Source: Geoglobus sp. (GTDB lineage Archaea > Halobacteriota > Archaeoglobi > Archaeoglobales > Archaeoglobaceae). From it: a stretch of DNA of 7,842 nucleotides. The position numbers and the translations under genes were made by a program. Below the pieces are notes generated by a model. It did not search any database and was not told where the DNA came from. It worked only from the letters and a program-made list of their open reading frames with translations. Of this stretch, positions 1-5,412 are shown in pieces; position 1 is the stretch's first letter; every line of letters starts with the position of its first letter. The stretch covers positions 1-7,842 of the forward strand of contig JALUWC010000439.1 in NCBI GenBank assembly GCA_027019885.1, written 5' to 3'.

Positions 1-17
1 TACTCTGTCCTCTTTGG

Positions 18-24
18 TATTTAA
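18..24 (-). promoter_or_regulatory. possible TATA box of a leftward gene beyond the window
   Basis: On the minus strand the sequence CTCCTTAAATACC contains a TATA-like element. With the usual archaeal spacing of about 26 bases, transcription would start just off the left edge. No coding sequence is visible to confirm it, so this is a weak call from base composition and position only. Confidence 0.25.
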
Positions 25-57
25 GGAGTTAAACTTTGTTAACGGGCGTTCAACTCC
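25..57. repeat. 10-bp inverted repeat downstream of tRNA-Arg
   Basis: The left arm GGAGTTAAAC (25-34) and right arm GTTCAACTCC (48-57) are complementary at 9 of 10 positions, with a 13-base spacer holding the palindrome GTTAAC (38-43). Read as minus-strand RNA the single mismatch becomes a G-U wobble, so a 10-bp hairpin could form in the trailer of the tRNA transcript. No T-run follows it on the minus strand, so it is not a typical intrinsic terminator. A TATA-like TTAAATA (minus strand, about 18-24) lies directly beyond it. An operator for a leftward gene outside the window is therefore equally possible. The repeat is seen; its role is inferred. Confidence 0.5.
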
Positions 58-65
58 CGAATTTA

Positions 66-138
66 TGCCCCGGCCGGGATTTGAACCCGGGTCGTGGGCT
101 CCGCAGGCCCACAGGATATCCATCTACCCCACCGGGGC
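66..138 (-). tRNA. tRNA-Arg (anticodon GCG)
   Basis: A complete cloverleaf can be folded by eye on the minus strand. The acceptor stem pairs GCCCCGG (138-132) with CCGGGGC (73-67), with discriminator A at 66. The anticodon stem pairs TGGGC with GCCCA around the seven-base loop CTGCGGA, giving anticodon GCG (104-102), which reads CGC and CGU as arginine. The T arm is CCGGG-TTCAAAT-CCCGG. The D arm holds GGATATCC-like sequence with the A expected near position 20 in arginine tRNAs. There is no intron and the CCA end is not encoded, since the base after the discriminator is T. The high GC of the stems is typical of a hyperthermophile. The gene is divergent from the PEBP-family gene and appears monocistronic. 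Confidence 0.97.
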
Positions 139-162
139 AGGCTGAATTGAAACATGCTTATG

Positions 163-172
163 TGTTAAAAAA
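163..172 (-). promoter_or_regulatory. candidate TATA box of tRNA-Arg
   Basis: The minus strand reads CCCTTTTTTAACACATAAG about 25-35 bases before the first base of the tRNA (138). TTTTTTAACA is the best TATA-like match at the spacing expected for an archaeal tRNA transcribed from a few bases upstream of its 5' end. The call rests on position and composition only. Confidence 0.4.
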
Positions 173-233
173 GGGTTTCGGGTAACTTTCGAGAGTACTG
201 TTCCGCGTTATCTCAGTTTCATCCGTCAGGACA

Positions 234-243
234 GAAAATATTT
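234..243 (+). promoter_or_regulatory. candidate TATA box of the PEBP-family gene
   Basis: AAAATATTTT stands out as an AT-only stretch. Counting about 26-31 bases downstream puts the transcription start near 262-267, at the in-frame ATG at 267. A leaderless start at 267 would add a hydrophobic leader. Translation from ATG 357 would instead leave a 5' untranslated region of about 90 bases. The position is seen; promoter activity is inferred. Confidence 0.4.
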
Positions 244-343
244 TGTCTTTGTTTGGTACATTTTTAATGGTGGTAGTGGTGAAAATGTTGCACCTTTCCA
301 TGTTACTGATCGTGTTTGTAATGTTATCATGTGTATCGGAAAA

Positions 344-353
344 GGGGGTGGTT
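344..353 (+). promoter_or_regulatory. strong Shine-Dalgarno deciding the ATG 357 start
   Basis: GGGGGTGGTT closely matches the archaeal consensus GGAGGTGATC and ends a few bases before ATG 357. It supports initiation there, giving a 156-residue protein of normal family length, rather than at the upstream in-frame codons TTG 243, ATG 267, ATG 285 or ATG 300. Confidence 0.65.
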
Positions 354-356
354 GAA

Positions 357-827
357 ATGAGTGAGAAATCTCTCGTGGTGAAAACGGCATTTGAAAATGG
401 CAGCAGGATTCCTGAGAAGTACACCTGTGATGGAATTGATGTGAGCCCACCTCTTCGCCTTGGGGAGGTTGATGAGAATGCCAAGAGCCTTGTTGTAATC
501 GTTGACGATCCCGACGCACCAATGGGTGTGTTCACCCACTGGATTGCCTGGAACATTGCGCCTGTGAAAGAGATTCCGGAAGGAATGCCGAAGGAGAAGA
601 TTGTCAGCAGCCCTGTAAAAATGATACAGGGAGTCAACGATTTCGGCAGGATTGGCTATAATGGACCGTGTCCACCGCGCGGAAAACCACATCGTTACTA
701 CTTCAAAGTCTACGCCCTCGACACAGTGCTCAGTCTTGAGCCTGGTGCAGGAAAAAAGGAGCTTGAAAAGGCAATGGAGGGGCACGTGATTCAATTTGGG
801 GAAGTTATGGGGATGTATTGGAGGTGA
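357..827 (+). CDS. YbhB/YbcL-type PEBP-family (Raf kinase inhibitor-like) protein
   Basis: This encodes a small single-domain protein of the phosphatidylethanolamine-binding family, YbhB/YbcL branch. From ATG 357 it has 156 residues, close to E. coli YbhB length. The conserved ligand-site motifs are present: DPDAP at 51-55, followed by THW at 60-62, and GPCPPRGKPHRYYF at 103-116. The ligand and cellular role of the archaeal proteins are not settled; some relatives inhibit proteases. A strong Shine-Dalgarno (344-353) favours this start. The frame stays open to TTG 243, and starts at ATG 267 or 285 would add a leader with the hydrophobic stretch LSMLLIVFVMLSC ending in a cysteine, as in a lipoprotein or secretion signal. 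The protein could therefore be cytosolic, exported, or both. It is divergent from the tRNA and shows no operon partner. Family assignment is very sure; start and location are not. Confidence 0.93.
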   Translation: MSEKSLVVKTAFENGSRIPEKYTCDGIDVSPPLRLGEVDENAKSLVVIVDDPDAPMGVFTHWIAWNIAPVKEIPEGMPKEKIVSSPVKMIQGVNDFGRIGYNGPCPPRGKPHRYYFKVYALDTVLSLEPGAGKKELEKAMEGHVIQFGEVMGMYWR

Positions 828-945
828 TTTCCATAAAAAGGGAAAACCATCAAGCATTGCGGGATCATAACACGTCTTTCGTGAGGGGGTGGAGGAGACA
901 TTTGAGTAGGTTAAATCGAGGGTGAGGATACACTCAAAGCCGTGA

Positions 946-959
946 TTTATTTATTTTTT
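946..959 (+). promoter_or_regulatory. TATA region of the aldehyde ferredoxin oxidoreductase gene
   Basis: TTTATTTATTTTTT lies so that TATTTATT occupies 948-955, that is -31 to -24 relative to ATG 979. This is the geometry of a leaderless archaeal transcript starting at the ATG, and there is no Shine-Dalgarno directly before 979. The T-rich run (946-966) could also terminate transcription coming from the PEBP-family gene. Confidence 0.55.
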
Positions 960-978
960 GTTTTTCAGAACATTTATC

Positions 979-2613
979 ATGAAACTCGCAATTGTTGACC
1001 TCAGCCATGGAGACATCAGAATTTCAAAGGTTAATGAGAAGGACGAAAGGGAGCTAATAGGCGGGAAAGGCATAGCTACGAAGCTCCTGATGGGCATACC
1101 AGCAAAAATCGATCCGTTTTCTCCTGAAAATGCCATAATATTTGCTGTGGGCCCTGTCAATTCTTACAGGATGAGCGGGGCTTCAAGAATGACCGCGGTC
1201 TTCAAATCCCCTCTCACCAATGGTTACGGGGAGAGCCAGTGTGGAGGATTCGCTCCCCACGAGATGGCTCTGAGCGATGTTACCTTACTCATGATAACTG
1301 GAACGAGTGAGAAGCCCGTTTACTTGGTTGTTGAGAACGGGGATGTTGAGATAAAACCAGCCGATTTTCTCTGGGGACTCGATGCATTCGAGACTGAGAG
1401 CATGCTGAGGAAAGACGAAGGCGGGGAAGTACTCGCTATCGGGCAGGCGGGTGAAAATCTGGTGAGGTTCGCATGTATAACTCATAGAAAGGGCAGGCAG
1501 TTCGGAAGGGCAGGAGGTGGAGCAGTTCTTGGTTCCAAGAAGGTTAAGGCTGTTGTTTTTAAGGGCAATGGAAAATCTGATGAAAGTTCCGAGTTCGAGG
1601 AGTTTCTGAGGGAGAAAGTCATCTCCAAGCTTTCGGCTCTCCAGAAATACGGCACGCCCAATATAATGTGGATTGTGAACAAATCGAAGAGCCTGCCTTC
1701 CTACTACTGGGAGAGGTCTGAGTTTGACATCGAAAGCATTGATGGCGAGCGCATGCTGAAGTACTTCGTAAAGAGAAATTCATGCTTTGGATGCAGGGTG
1801 GCGTGTGGAAGGATAAGTAAGGCTGGGGATGTTGAGGTAGAGGGGCCTGAATTTGAAACTCTCTATTCCTTTGGTTCTCTGCTTGGTAATGCTGACTTGG
1901 AATCCATAATAAAAGCAAACAATCTGGCTGATCGCTATGGAATTGACACAATCTCAGCGGGAAATGTCATAGGGTTTGCTATAGTCCTCAGTAAATCTGG
2001 GAAGCTCAAAGAGAAAATCAAATTCGGTGATGGGGATAAGTATGTGGAGCTGATTCGCAAAATAGCATTCAGGGAAGGAATTGGTGATCTGCTGGCTGAA
2101 GGGGTTATGAGGCTTGAAAAGATGACTGGAGCTGAAGGTGTGCACGTTAATGGCCTCGAACCTCCCGCCTACGATCCAAGAGGAATCTTCGGCATGGCTT
2201 TGGCTTATTCCACATCGCCGAGAGGAGCATGTCACATGAGGAGCTGTGCATATCGCCCGAATCTTGCAGGAAAGCTTGACAGGTTCTCAGCTGAGGGACA
2301 GGCTTCCCTTGTAAAAGAACTTGAAGACTTCTATGCTGTTGTTGACAGCCTTGTTTACTGCCGATTCCTCGCTCTGCCGGATATAGGCATGGGGTGGGAG
2401 GATGTTGCAAGGCTGATTGAGATCGCTACCGGACGAAAATACAGTCTGGATCAATTGAGGAAGATTGGAGAGAGAATTCACAGAATGGCATGGGAATTTA
2501 ACAGGAGAGAGGGTATCGGCTACGGCAAGTTGCCGGCGAAATTTTTCAACTATGGTCTGAGAATAGAGGACTGGGAAAAGATGATTGATGAATACATGAA
2601 GCTGAGGGAATAG
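979..2613 (+). CDS. aldehyde ferredoxin oxidoreductase family protein (tungsten enzyme)
   Basis: The product (544 residues from ATG 979) belongs to the tungstopterin aldehyde:ferredoxin oxidoreductases, which oxidise aldehydes to acids and reduce ferredoxin in the cytoplasm. Family hallmarks are present in order: GGKG at 28-31; the pterin-binding stretch KSPLTNGYGESQCGG at 76-90; GRAGGGAVLGSKKVKAV at 176-192; the [4Fe-4S] ligands C269, C272 and C276 (Cx2Cx3C) with the distant fourth cysteine C461 in DSLVYCRF; the glutamate in GPEFET at 289-294; and YDPRGIFGMALAY followed by RGACHMRS with H419. ATG 979 is preferred over TTG 958 because MKLAIVDLSHGDI fits the usual N-terminus and the TATA spacing. 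It is shorter than the roughly 600-620 residues typical of the family, mainly near the C-terminus, where the segment between LPAKFF and the final DEYMKLRE is contracted. The metal ligands are intact, so it is probably active. The substrate subtype cannot be told, and no pathway partner is adjacent. Confidence 0.93.
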   Translation: MKLAIVDLSHGDIRISKVNEKDERELIGGKGIATKLLMGIPAKIDPFSPENAIIFAVGPVNSYRMSGASRMTAVFKSPLTNGYGESQCGGFAPHEMALSDVTLLMITGTSEKPVYLVVENGDVEIKPADFLWGLDAFETESMLRKDEGGEVLAIGQAGENLVRFACITHRKGRQFGRAGGGAVLGSKKVKAVVFKGNGKSDESSEFEEFLREKVISKLSALQKYGTPNIMWIVNKSKSLPSYYWERSEFDIESIDGERMLKYFVKRNSCFGCRVACGRISKAGDVEVEGPEFETLYSFGSLLGNADLESIIKANNLADRYGIDTISAGNVIGFAIVLSKSGKLKEKIKFGDGDKYVELIRKIAFREGIGDLLAEGVMRLEKMTGAEGVHVNGLEPPAYDPRGIFGMALAYSTSPRGACHMRSCAYRPNLAGKLDRFSAEGQASLVKELEDFYAVVDSLVYCRFLALPDIGMGWEDVARLIEIATGRKYSLDQLRKIGERIHRMAWEFNRREGIGYGKLPAKFFNYGLRIEDWEKMIDEYMKLRE

Positions 2614-2717
2614 CTGTTCTATTTATTACTCTAAATTAATCCTATCGGAGATCGAGCCAGATTGATTCTTAATCACTTTCCACTGCTGAATCTCTCAAAC
2701 ATCAGCACTTTTTCATT
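2614..2717. other. AT-rich spacer after the oxidoreductase gene
   Basis: This is the left part of the 339-base gap between two convergent genes. I see no complete gene, RNA fold or repeat. On the plus strand a pyrimidine-rich CTTTTTCATTTTA (2708-2720) could help terminate oxidoreductase transcription. On the minus strand one frame continues from the decayed segment to its right as NEKVLMFERFSSGK before a stop at 2675-2673. This could be more of the same remnant or chance. Confidence 0.4.
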
Positions 2718-2719
2718 TT
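2708..2719 (+). terminator. possible oligo-T terminator of the oxidoreductase gene
   Basis: A T-rich stretch with two runs (TTTTT and TTTT) lies about 95 bases past the TAG stop at 2611-2613, with no hairpin before it. Archaeal terminators are often simple T-runs, but the distance from the gene makes this a weak call. Confidence 0.22.
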
Positions 2720-2956
2720 AACCTTCCAAAACCTCAGCATAAATTTCTTTCAGGAAAATCTCAAGATAGTAAAGCTTCAAACGCTCCCTTTTAAACTCTT
2801 AGGGCAATCTTCAGTCTCATCTACTGCGTTTCATCACTCCGAATCGAAACCATGTCAGAGTAGAGTTTATGAGGATGGAATCAGAATTGCCTTCCCATTG
2901 GTGTCTATTTCAGTCTCTATTCTCTCTACCTTTCCCTTTGTGCTCTTGGATATCAT
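2718..2956 (-). pseudogene. decayed small gene downstream of polB
   Basis: Protein-like stretches follow one another on the minus strand in three different frames. The first is the 29-codon ORF starting in the polB stop. Near 2870 the frame shifts and continues as HKLYSDMVSIRSDETQ, ended by TAG (2823-2821). The next codon is ATG, giving MRLKIALRV to a TAA at 2793-2791. A second shift near 2798 leads to EFKRERLKLYYLEIFLKE and a tail IYAEVLEG ending with TAA at 2720-2718. This last part has the pattern of an amphipathic helix. Joined, they would make one protein of roughly 80 residues, broken by two frameshifts and one nonsense codon. This assumes mutation rather than sequencing error; the neighbouring genes are intact. 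The family is unknown to me. The fragments are seen; the pseudogene reading is inference. Confidence 0.4.
2867..2956 (-). CDS. 29-residue ORF overlapping the polB stop (ATGA)
   Basis: On the minus strand the last base of the final polB codon plus its TGA stop form ATGA, so ATG 2956-2954 opens a 29-codon frame ending in TAA at 2869-2867. The product begins MISKSTKGKVERIETEID and continues with an alternating hydrophobic stretch KAILIP. It looks like a real beta-strand-rich N-terminus rather than random translation. An ATGA overlap is the standard arrangement for translational coupling in operons. It may be a genuine tiny gene, but more likely it is the surviving start of a longer broken gene (see the 2718-2956 entry). 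I do not recognise its family. Confidence 0.3.
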   Translation of the reverse strand: MISKSTKGKVERIETEIDTNGKAILIPSS

Positions 2957-5310
2957 CCGAAAAATGAATCAAGCGTCTTCTGCATGTTCCCCTTCAATGT
3001 CAGCTCGCTGTAACCAAATCTCTCCAGCATTCTGAGAACAGTTGGAATCACCTGATTGTTTATGTAATAATCTCTGTCAATTCTTTTCTTCTCAATTCCA
3101 TGCTTGGTTTTTATGTCCAGATATTTTCCATCAAAACCCTCTATGAGCTCAAGAGGATAGGCTCGATCTCCAATGTTTCCGCTACCCTCAACCACCACAA
3201 ATCCAATTTTCGTTCCAACAGGATAAACAAACCCGAATTCTTGAGCTTTCAGCACTGCCTTCACGTGTGCCTGCATGCTTTCATACTTTGATGGCTTCCT
3301 TGTGAGCCCTTTGTATATCACGAATTTACTCAAAGGATATTCTCCTCCCTTTATTCTGTTTATCACCTCTCTGACATATCTCATAGCCTTCTCAGGGTTC
3401 TTTTCTTTCAGGATTATCTCAATGACCTCCTTTTGAACCTCTTTTGCCAGCTCACACCAGTCTCCCCTTCTAACTTCCAGACCTTTTACAACAAGTCTTC
3501 CATCGTTTGTCAGTCCCGCATACCTCTTCTTCTCAACAAAGAATATTGTGCTGTAAATTTCGTCAATCTCAATCGTGACAGGAAGCTCCTCAGATATTTT
3601 TTCTATGAGTGCTTTAACCTCCTTTTCGAGATTATCACCGCTCAAGTTAGCCCTTCTTATAAATATGCTGTCAGTGTCGCCGTAGAGAACCTCAAATCCC
3701 ATGTTTTTAGCCGTTTCAGCCGATTTCCTTATGAAATACCTGCCCCACGCTGTTGTTGCCTCTGCACAGGCCCTGCAGTACCATCTTGCCCCACTCCAGC
3801 CTGTATATCCGTAAAAGGAGTTTGTCAGGATTTTCAATGTCTGCTGCTGGATGTCAAGGAGTTTGTATTCGATGCTTTCTCTCTCAGTTTTGCTCATTTT
3901 CATCTTAATTTCTTTTCTCCTCTTTATCAGATCCTGCAGTATTCTTTTGAAAAAGCCATCCGGCTCCTTCCTGAATTTGTGATTGACCTCAGGAGCAGTA
4001 TGGCATTCATCACACCTGCCAGAAACGTAAGTGTCAGGGGAGATATTGTAGGCTATCATTATCGAGGGGTACATTGATGCAAAATCAAGGCAGTAAACGT
4101 TTTCATGCAACCCTCTTTCAGGCTCAAGAACGAAAGCCCCCTCATAGCTCTCTTCTATCTCGCTTGGACTTGGGGCAATTTCATCAAGCCTGAAAGCCTC
4201 ACTCAAGAGAAGCCAGTCAACCTGCCTGCCTCTACCCATTCTTGTGATATCGTCGATAGGCAATCTTATCATCTTTGAAAGCTCATAATGCATCGGAAGC
4301 AATTCTTCAGCTATGAAGTATGTGTTCAGGATGTCCTGCTTGGAATATCTGAATACACTCTCCTTATCCCCTGAACTCCATTTTCTGTATATGTCCTTTG
4401 CTTCTATGTCGGCTATCTCAACCCTTTTTCCAAGAAATTCTGCAACGTTCTCCAGCTTTTTCACCTTCACATCCAACCTCATCGCAAGATCGTAGAGATC
4501 AATGTTCAGCCTACCGGTTATCTTCGGTCTTCCACCTCTGAATGTGAGCTCGCTTCCATCCCTCCCTATCGCCAATCTTACAGACAGCTTTTCAGCTCTT
4601 TTTTTGAGATAAGGCCAGTCAAAACCGTCCTGATTGTATCCGACGATTATGTCTGGATCGAGATCCCGTATAATCCTCACAAATCTCGATATTATATCTC
4701 GCTCATTCCCGTGGATTATCTCCTCAAAATCACCCATCTTAACGCCAATTATTATTATCGGATCTCTTTCTGCATCTGCCATGCCAAATTCTGCCAGCAT
4801 TTCACAATCAAAGGCAAGAACTCTGAGATCTGGAAATCCATTTCTCTCCATCCTTTTTACCTTTTCAGCCTCAACAACCCTGATGCCCTTCTCAATTTTC
4901 TCTGTTCCTGTGACTTCAATTCCGTCCATGCATGCCAGATTTTTGTCTATGAGATATCTGTAAGCAAATGGAATGTCTGCCTCCCTCACGTCTCCGTATG
5001 CTTTGAAAACCTCTCTCAGTTTTGGCACATCCTGTGGGTGTCTGGCAAAAATTCTGTAAACCTCTGTTTTTCTTCCAAAAATTCTTTTCTCGGTAATCTT
5101 AGCACTCTGGGGTTTTACTGTTCTGTTTTTTGTCTCAGCATAGACTTTCATCGGATCAAAATCATCGTAAGGGATTACATAGAAGTAAGGGGTGAAATCT
5201 CTATCGTAAACAATAAAAATTCCGTCATCATCCTTGCACCACAGTCTTACTACAGCCCTTTCATTTTCTGTGATGTAGTCAGCATCTATCAGCCAGCCCT
5301 CCACAATCAT
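2953..5310 (-). CDS. polB: family B DNA polymerase (PolB), replicative polymerase with 3'-5' exonuclease
   Basis: This is the archaeal replicative polymerase: template-directed DNA synthesis with proofreading, tethered to PCNA. Numbering is from ATG 5310 (785 residues; I recall about 781 for the A. fulgidus enzyme). Exonuclease motifs are FDCE (167-170), YNQDGFD (225-231) and YSKQD (322-326). Polymerase motifs are DFASMYPSI (409-417), the region around KILTNSFYG (493-501) and YGDTDS (543-548, catalytic aspartates), with KKRY in the thumb region (594-597). The tail QKTLDSFF (777-784) is a canonical PCNA-interacting box. Cysteine pairs at 433/436 and 512/515 match positions where archaeal B polymerases form stabilising disulfides. 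No intein interrupts the motifs. The frame opens at TTG 5373, with further starts at ATG 5322, ATG 5310 and GTG 5304. ATG 5310 is chosen because VEGWLIDADY begins A. fulgidus PolB after three residues and because a TATA-like box sits about 15-26 bases upstream. Confidence 0.97.
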   Translation of the reverse strand: MIVEGWLIDADYITENERAVVRLWCKDDDGIFIVYDRDFTPYFYVIPYDDFDPMKVYAETKNRTVKPQSAKITEKRIFGRKTEVYRIFARHPQDVPKLREVFKAYGDVREADIPFAYRYLIDKNLACMDGIEVTGTEKIEKGIRVVEAEKVKRMERNGFPDLRVLAFDCEMLAEFGMADAERDPIIIIGVKMGDFEEIIHGNERDIISRFVRIIRDLDPDIIVGYNQDGFDWPYLKKRAEKLSVRLAIGRDGSELTFRGGRPKITGRLNIDLYDLAMRLDVKVKKLENVAEFLGKRVEIADIEAKDIYRKWSSGDKESVFRYSKQDILNTYFIAEELLPMHYELSKMIRLPIDDITRMGRGRQVDWLLLSEAFRLDEIAPSPSEIEESYEGAFVLEPERGLHENVYCLDFASMYPSIMIAYNISPDTYVSGRCDECHTAPEVNHKFRKEPDGFFKRILQDLIKRRKEIKMKMSKTERESIEYKLLDIQQQTLKILTNSFYGYTGWSGARWYCRACAEATTAWGRYFIRKSAETAKNMGFEVLYGDTDSIFIRRANLSGDNLEKEVKALIEKISEELPVTIEIDEIYSTIFFVEKKRYAGLTNDGRLVVKGLEVRRGDWCELAKEVQKEVIEIILKEKNPEKAMRYVREVINRIKGGEYPLSKFVIYKGLTRKPSKYESMQAHVKAVLKAQEFGFVYPVGTKIGFVVVEGSGNIGDRAYPLELIEGFDGKYLDIKTKHGIEKKRIDRDYYINNQVIPTVLRMLERFGYSELTLKGNMQKTLDSFFG

Positions 5311-5323
5311 CAATTTTCGCATG

Positions 5324-5336
5324 ATATTATTTAATA
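5324..5336 (-). promoter_or_regulatory. candidate TATA box of polB
   Basis: The minus strand reads AAAGTATTAAATAATATCATG. The AT-only block TATTAAATAATAT would place the transcription start close to 5305-5310, which fits translation from ATG 5310 (or GTG 5304) on a nearly leaderless messenger and argues against starts at 5322 or 5373. The ten bases just upstream, GGGAGTTGAA (5348-5339), recur in the inverted repeat at the left end of the window. Confidence 0.45.
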
Positions 5337-5354
5337 CTTTCAACTCCCATTTTG

Positions 5355-5362
5355 TAGTACTA
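5355..5362. repeat. 8-bp palindrome between the divergent polB and cobT promoters
   Basis: TAGTACTA is a perfect palindrome lying between the two back-to-back TATA boxes, about 20 bases from each. The location would suit a shared regulator. An eight-base palindrome is short enough to arise by chance, so no function is claimed. Confidence 0.25.
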
Positions 5363-5382
5363 TTGTAACACAAAAATAACCG

Positions 5383-5390
5383 TTATATCC
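5383..5390 (+). promoter_or_regulatory. TATA box of cobT
   Basis: TTATATCC, preceded by the A-rich CAAAAATAACCG that could serve as the BRE, occupies about -30 to -23 relative to ATG 5413. This is the classical spacing for transcription starting at or next to the start codon. No Shine-Dalgarno precedes the ATG, which agrees with a leaderless transcript. Confidence 0.6.
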
Positions 5391-5412
5391 AGTCCAGAAG
5401 CTCTCGATTATC

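Noticed and set aside
327..857. Long minus-strand open frame (176 codons) opposite the PEBP-family gene
   Set aside because: It lies wholly antisense to a gene with clear family motifs, and its translation is rich in His, Trp, Cys and Arg with no recognisable domain.
881..925. Tiny ORF with a Shine-Dalgarno-like GGGGGTGGAGGAG before the oxidoreductase gene
   Set aside because: Only 14 codons from GTG 881, or 7 from TTG 902, with a basic, low-information product. The purine-rich run alone does not support a gene.
2676..2717. Second copy of the polB C-terminal end (FERFSSGK resembling LERFGYSE)
   Set aside because: The similarity is only a few residues and about eight shared bases (AATCTCTC on the plus strand), and flanking sequence does not align, so chance is the better explanation.
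2614..2952. CRISPR, insertion-sequence or tRNA-like content in the convergent gap
   Set aside because: No spaced direct repeats, terminal inverted repeats, transposase fragments or cloverleaf could be found on either strand.
3433..4077. Plus-strand open frames opposite polB (also 4711-5334)
   Set aside because: Both are antisense to conserved polymerase domains, and their translations are Cys-, Phe- and Ser-rich without family features.
5311..5373. Longer polB N-terminus from TTG 5373
   Set aside because: The extra residues (MCYNSTTKWELK and following) have no counterpart in the Archaeoglobus PolB I recall, and the frame would cross the likely TATA box.
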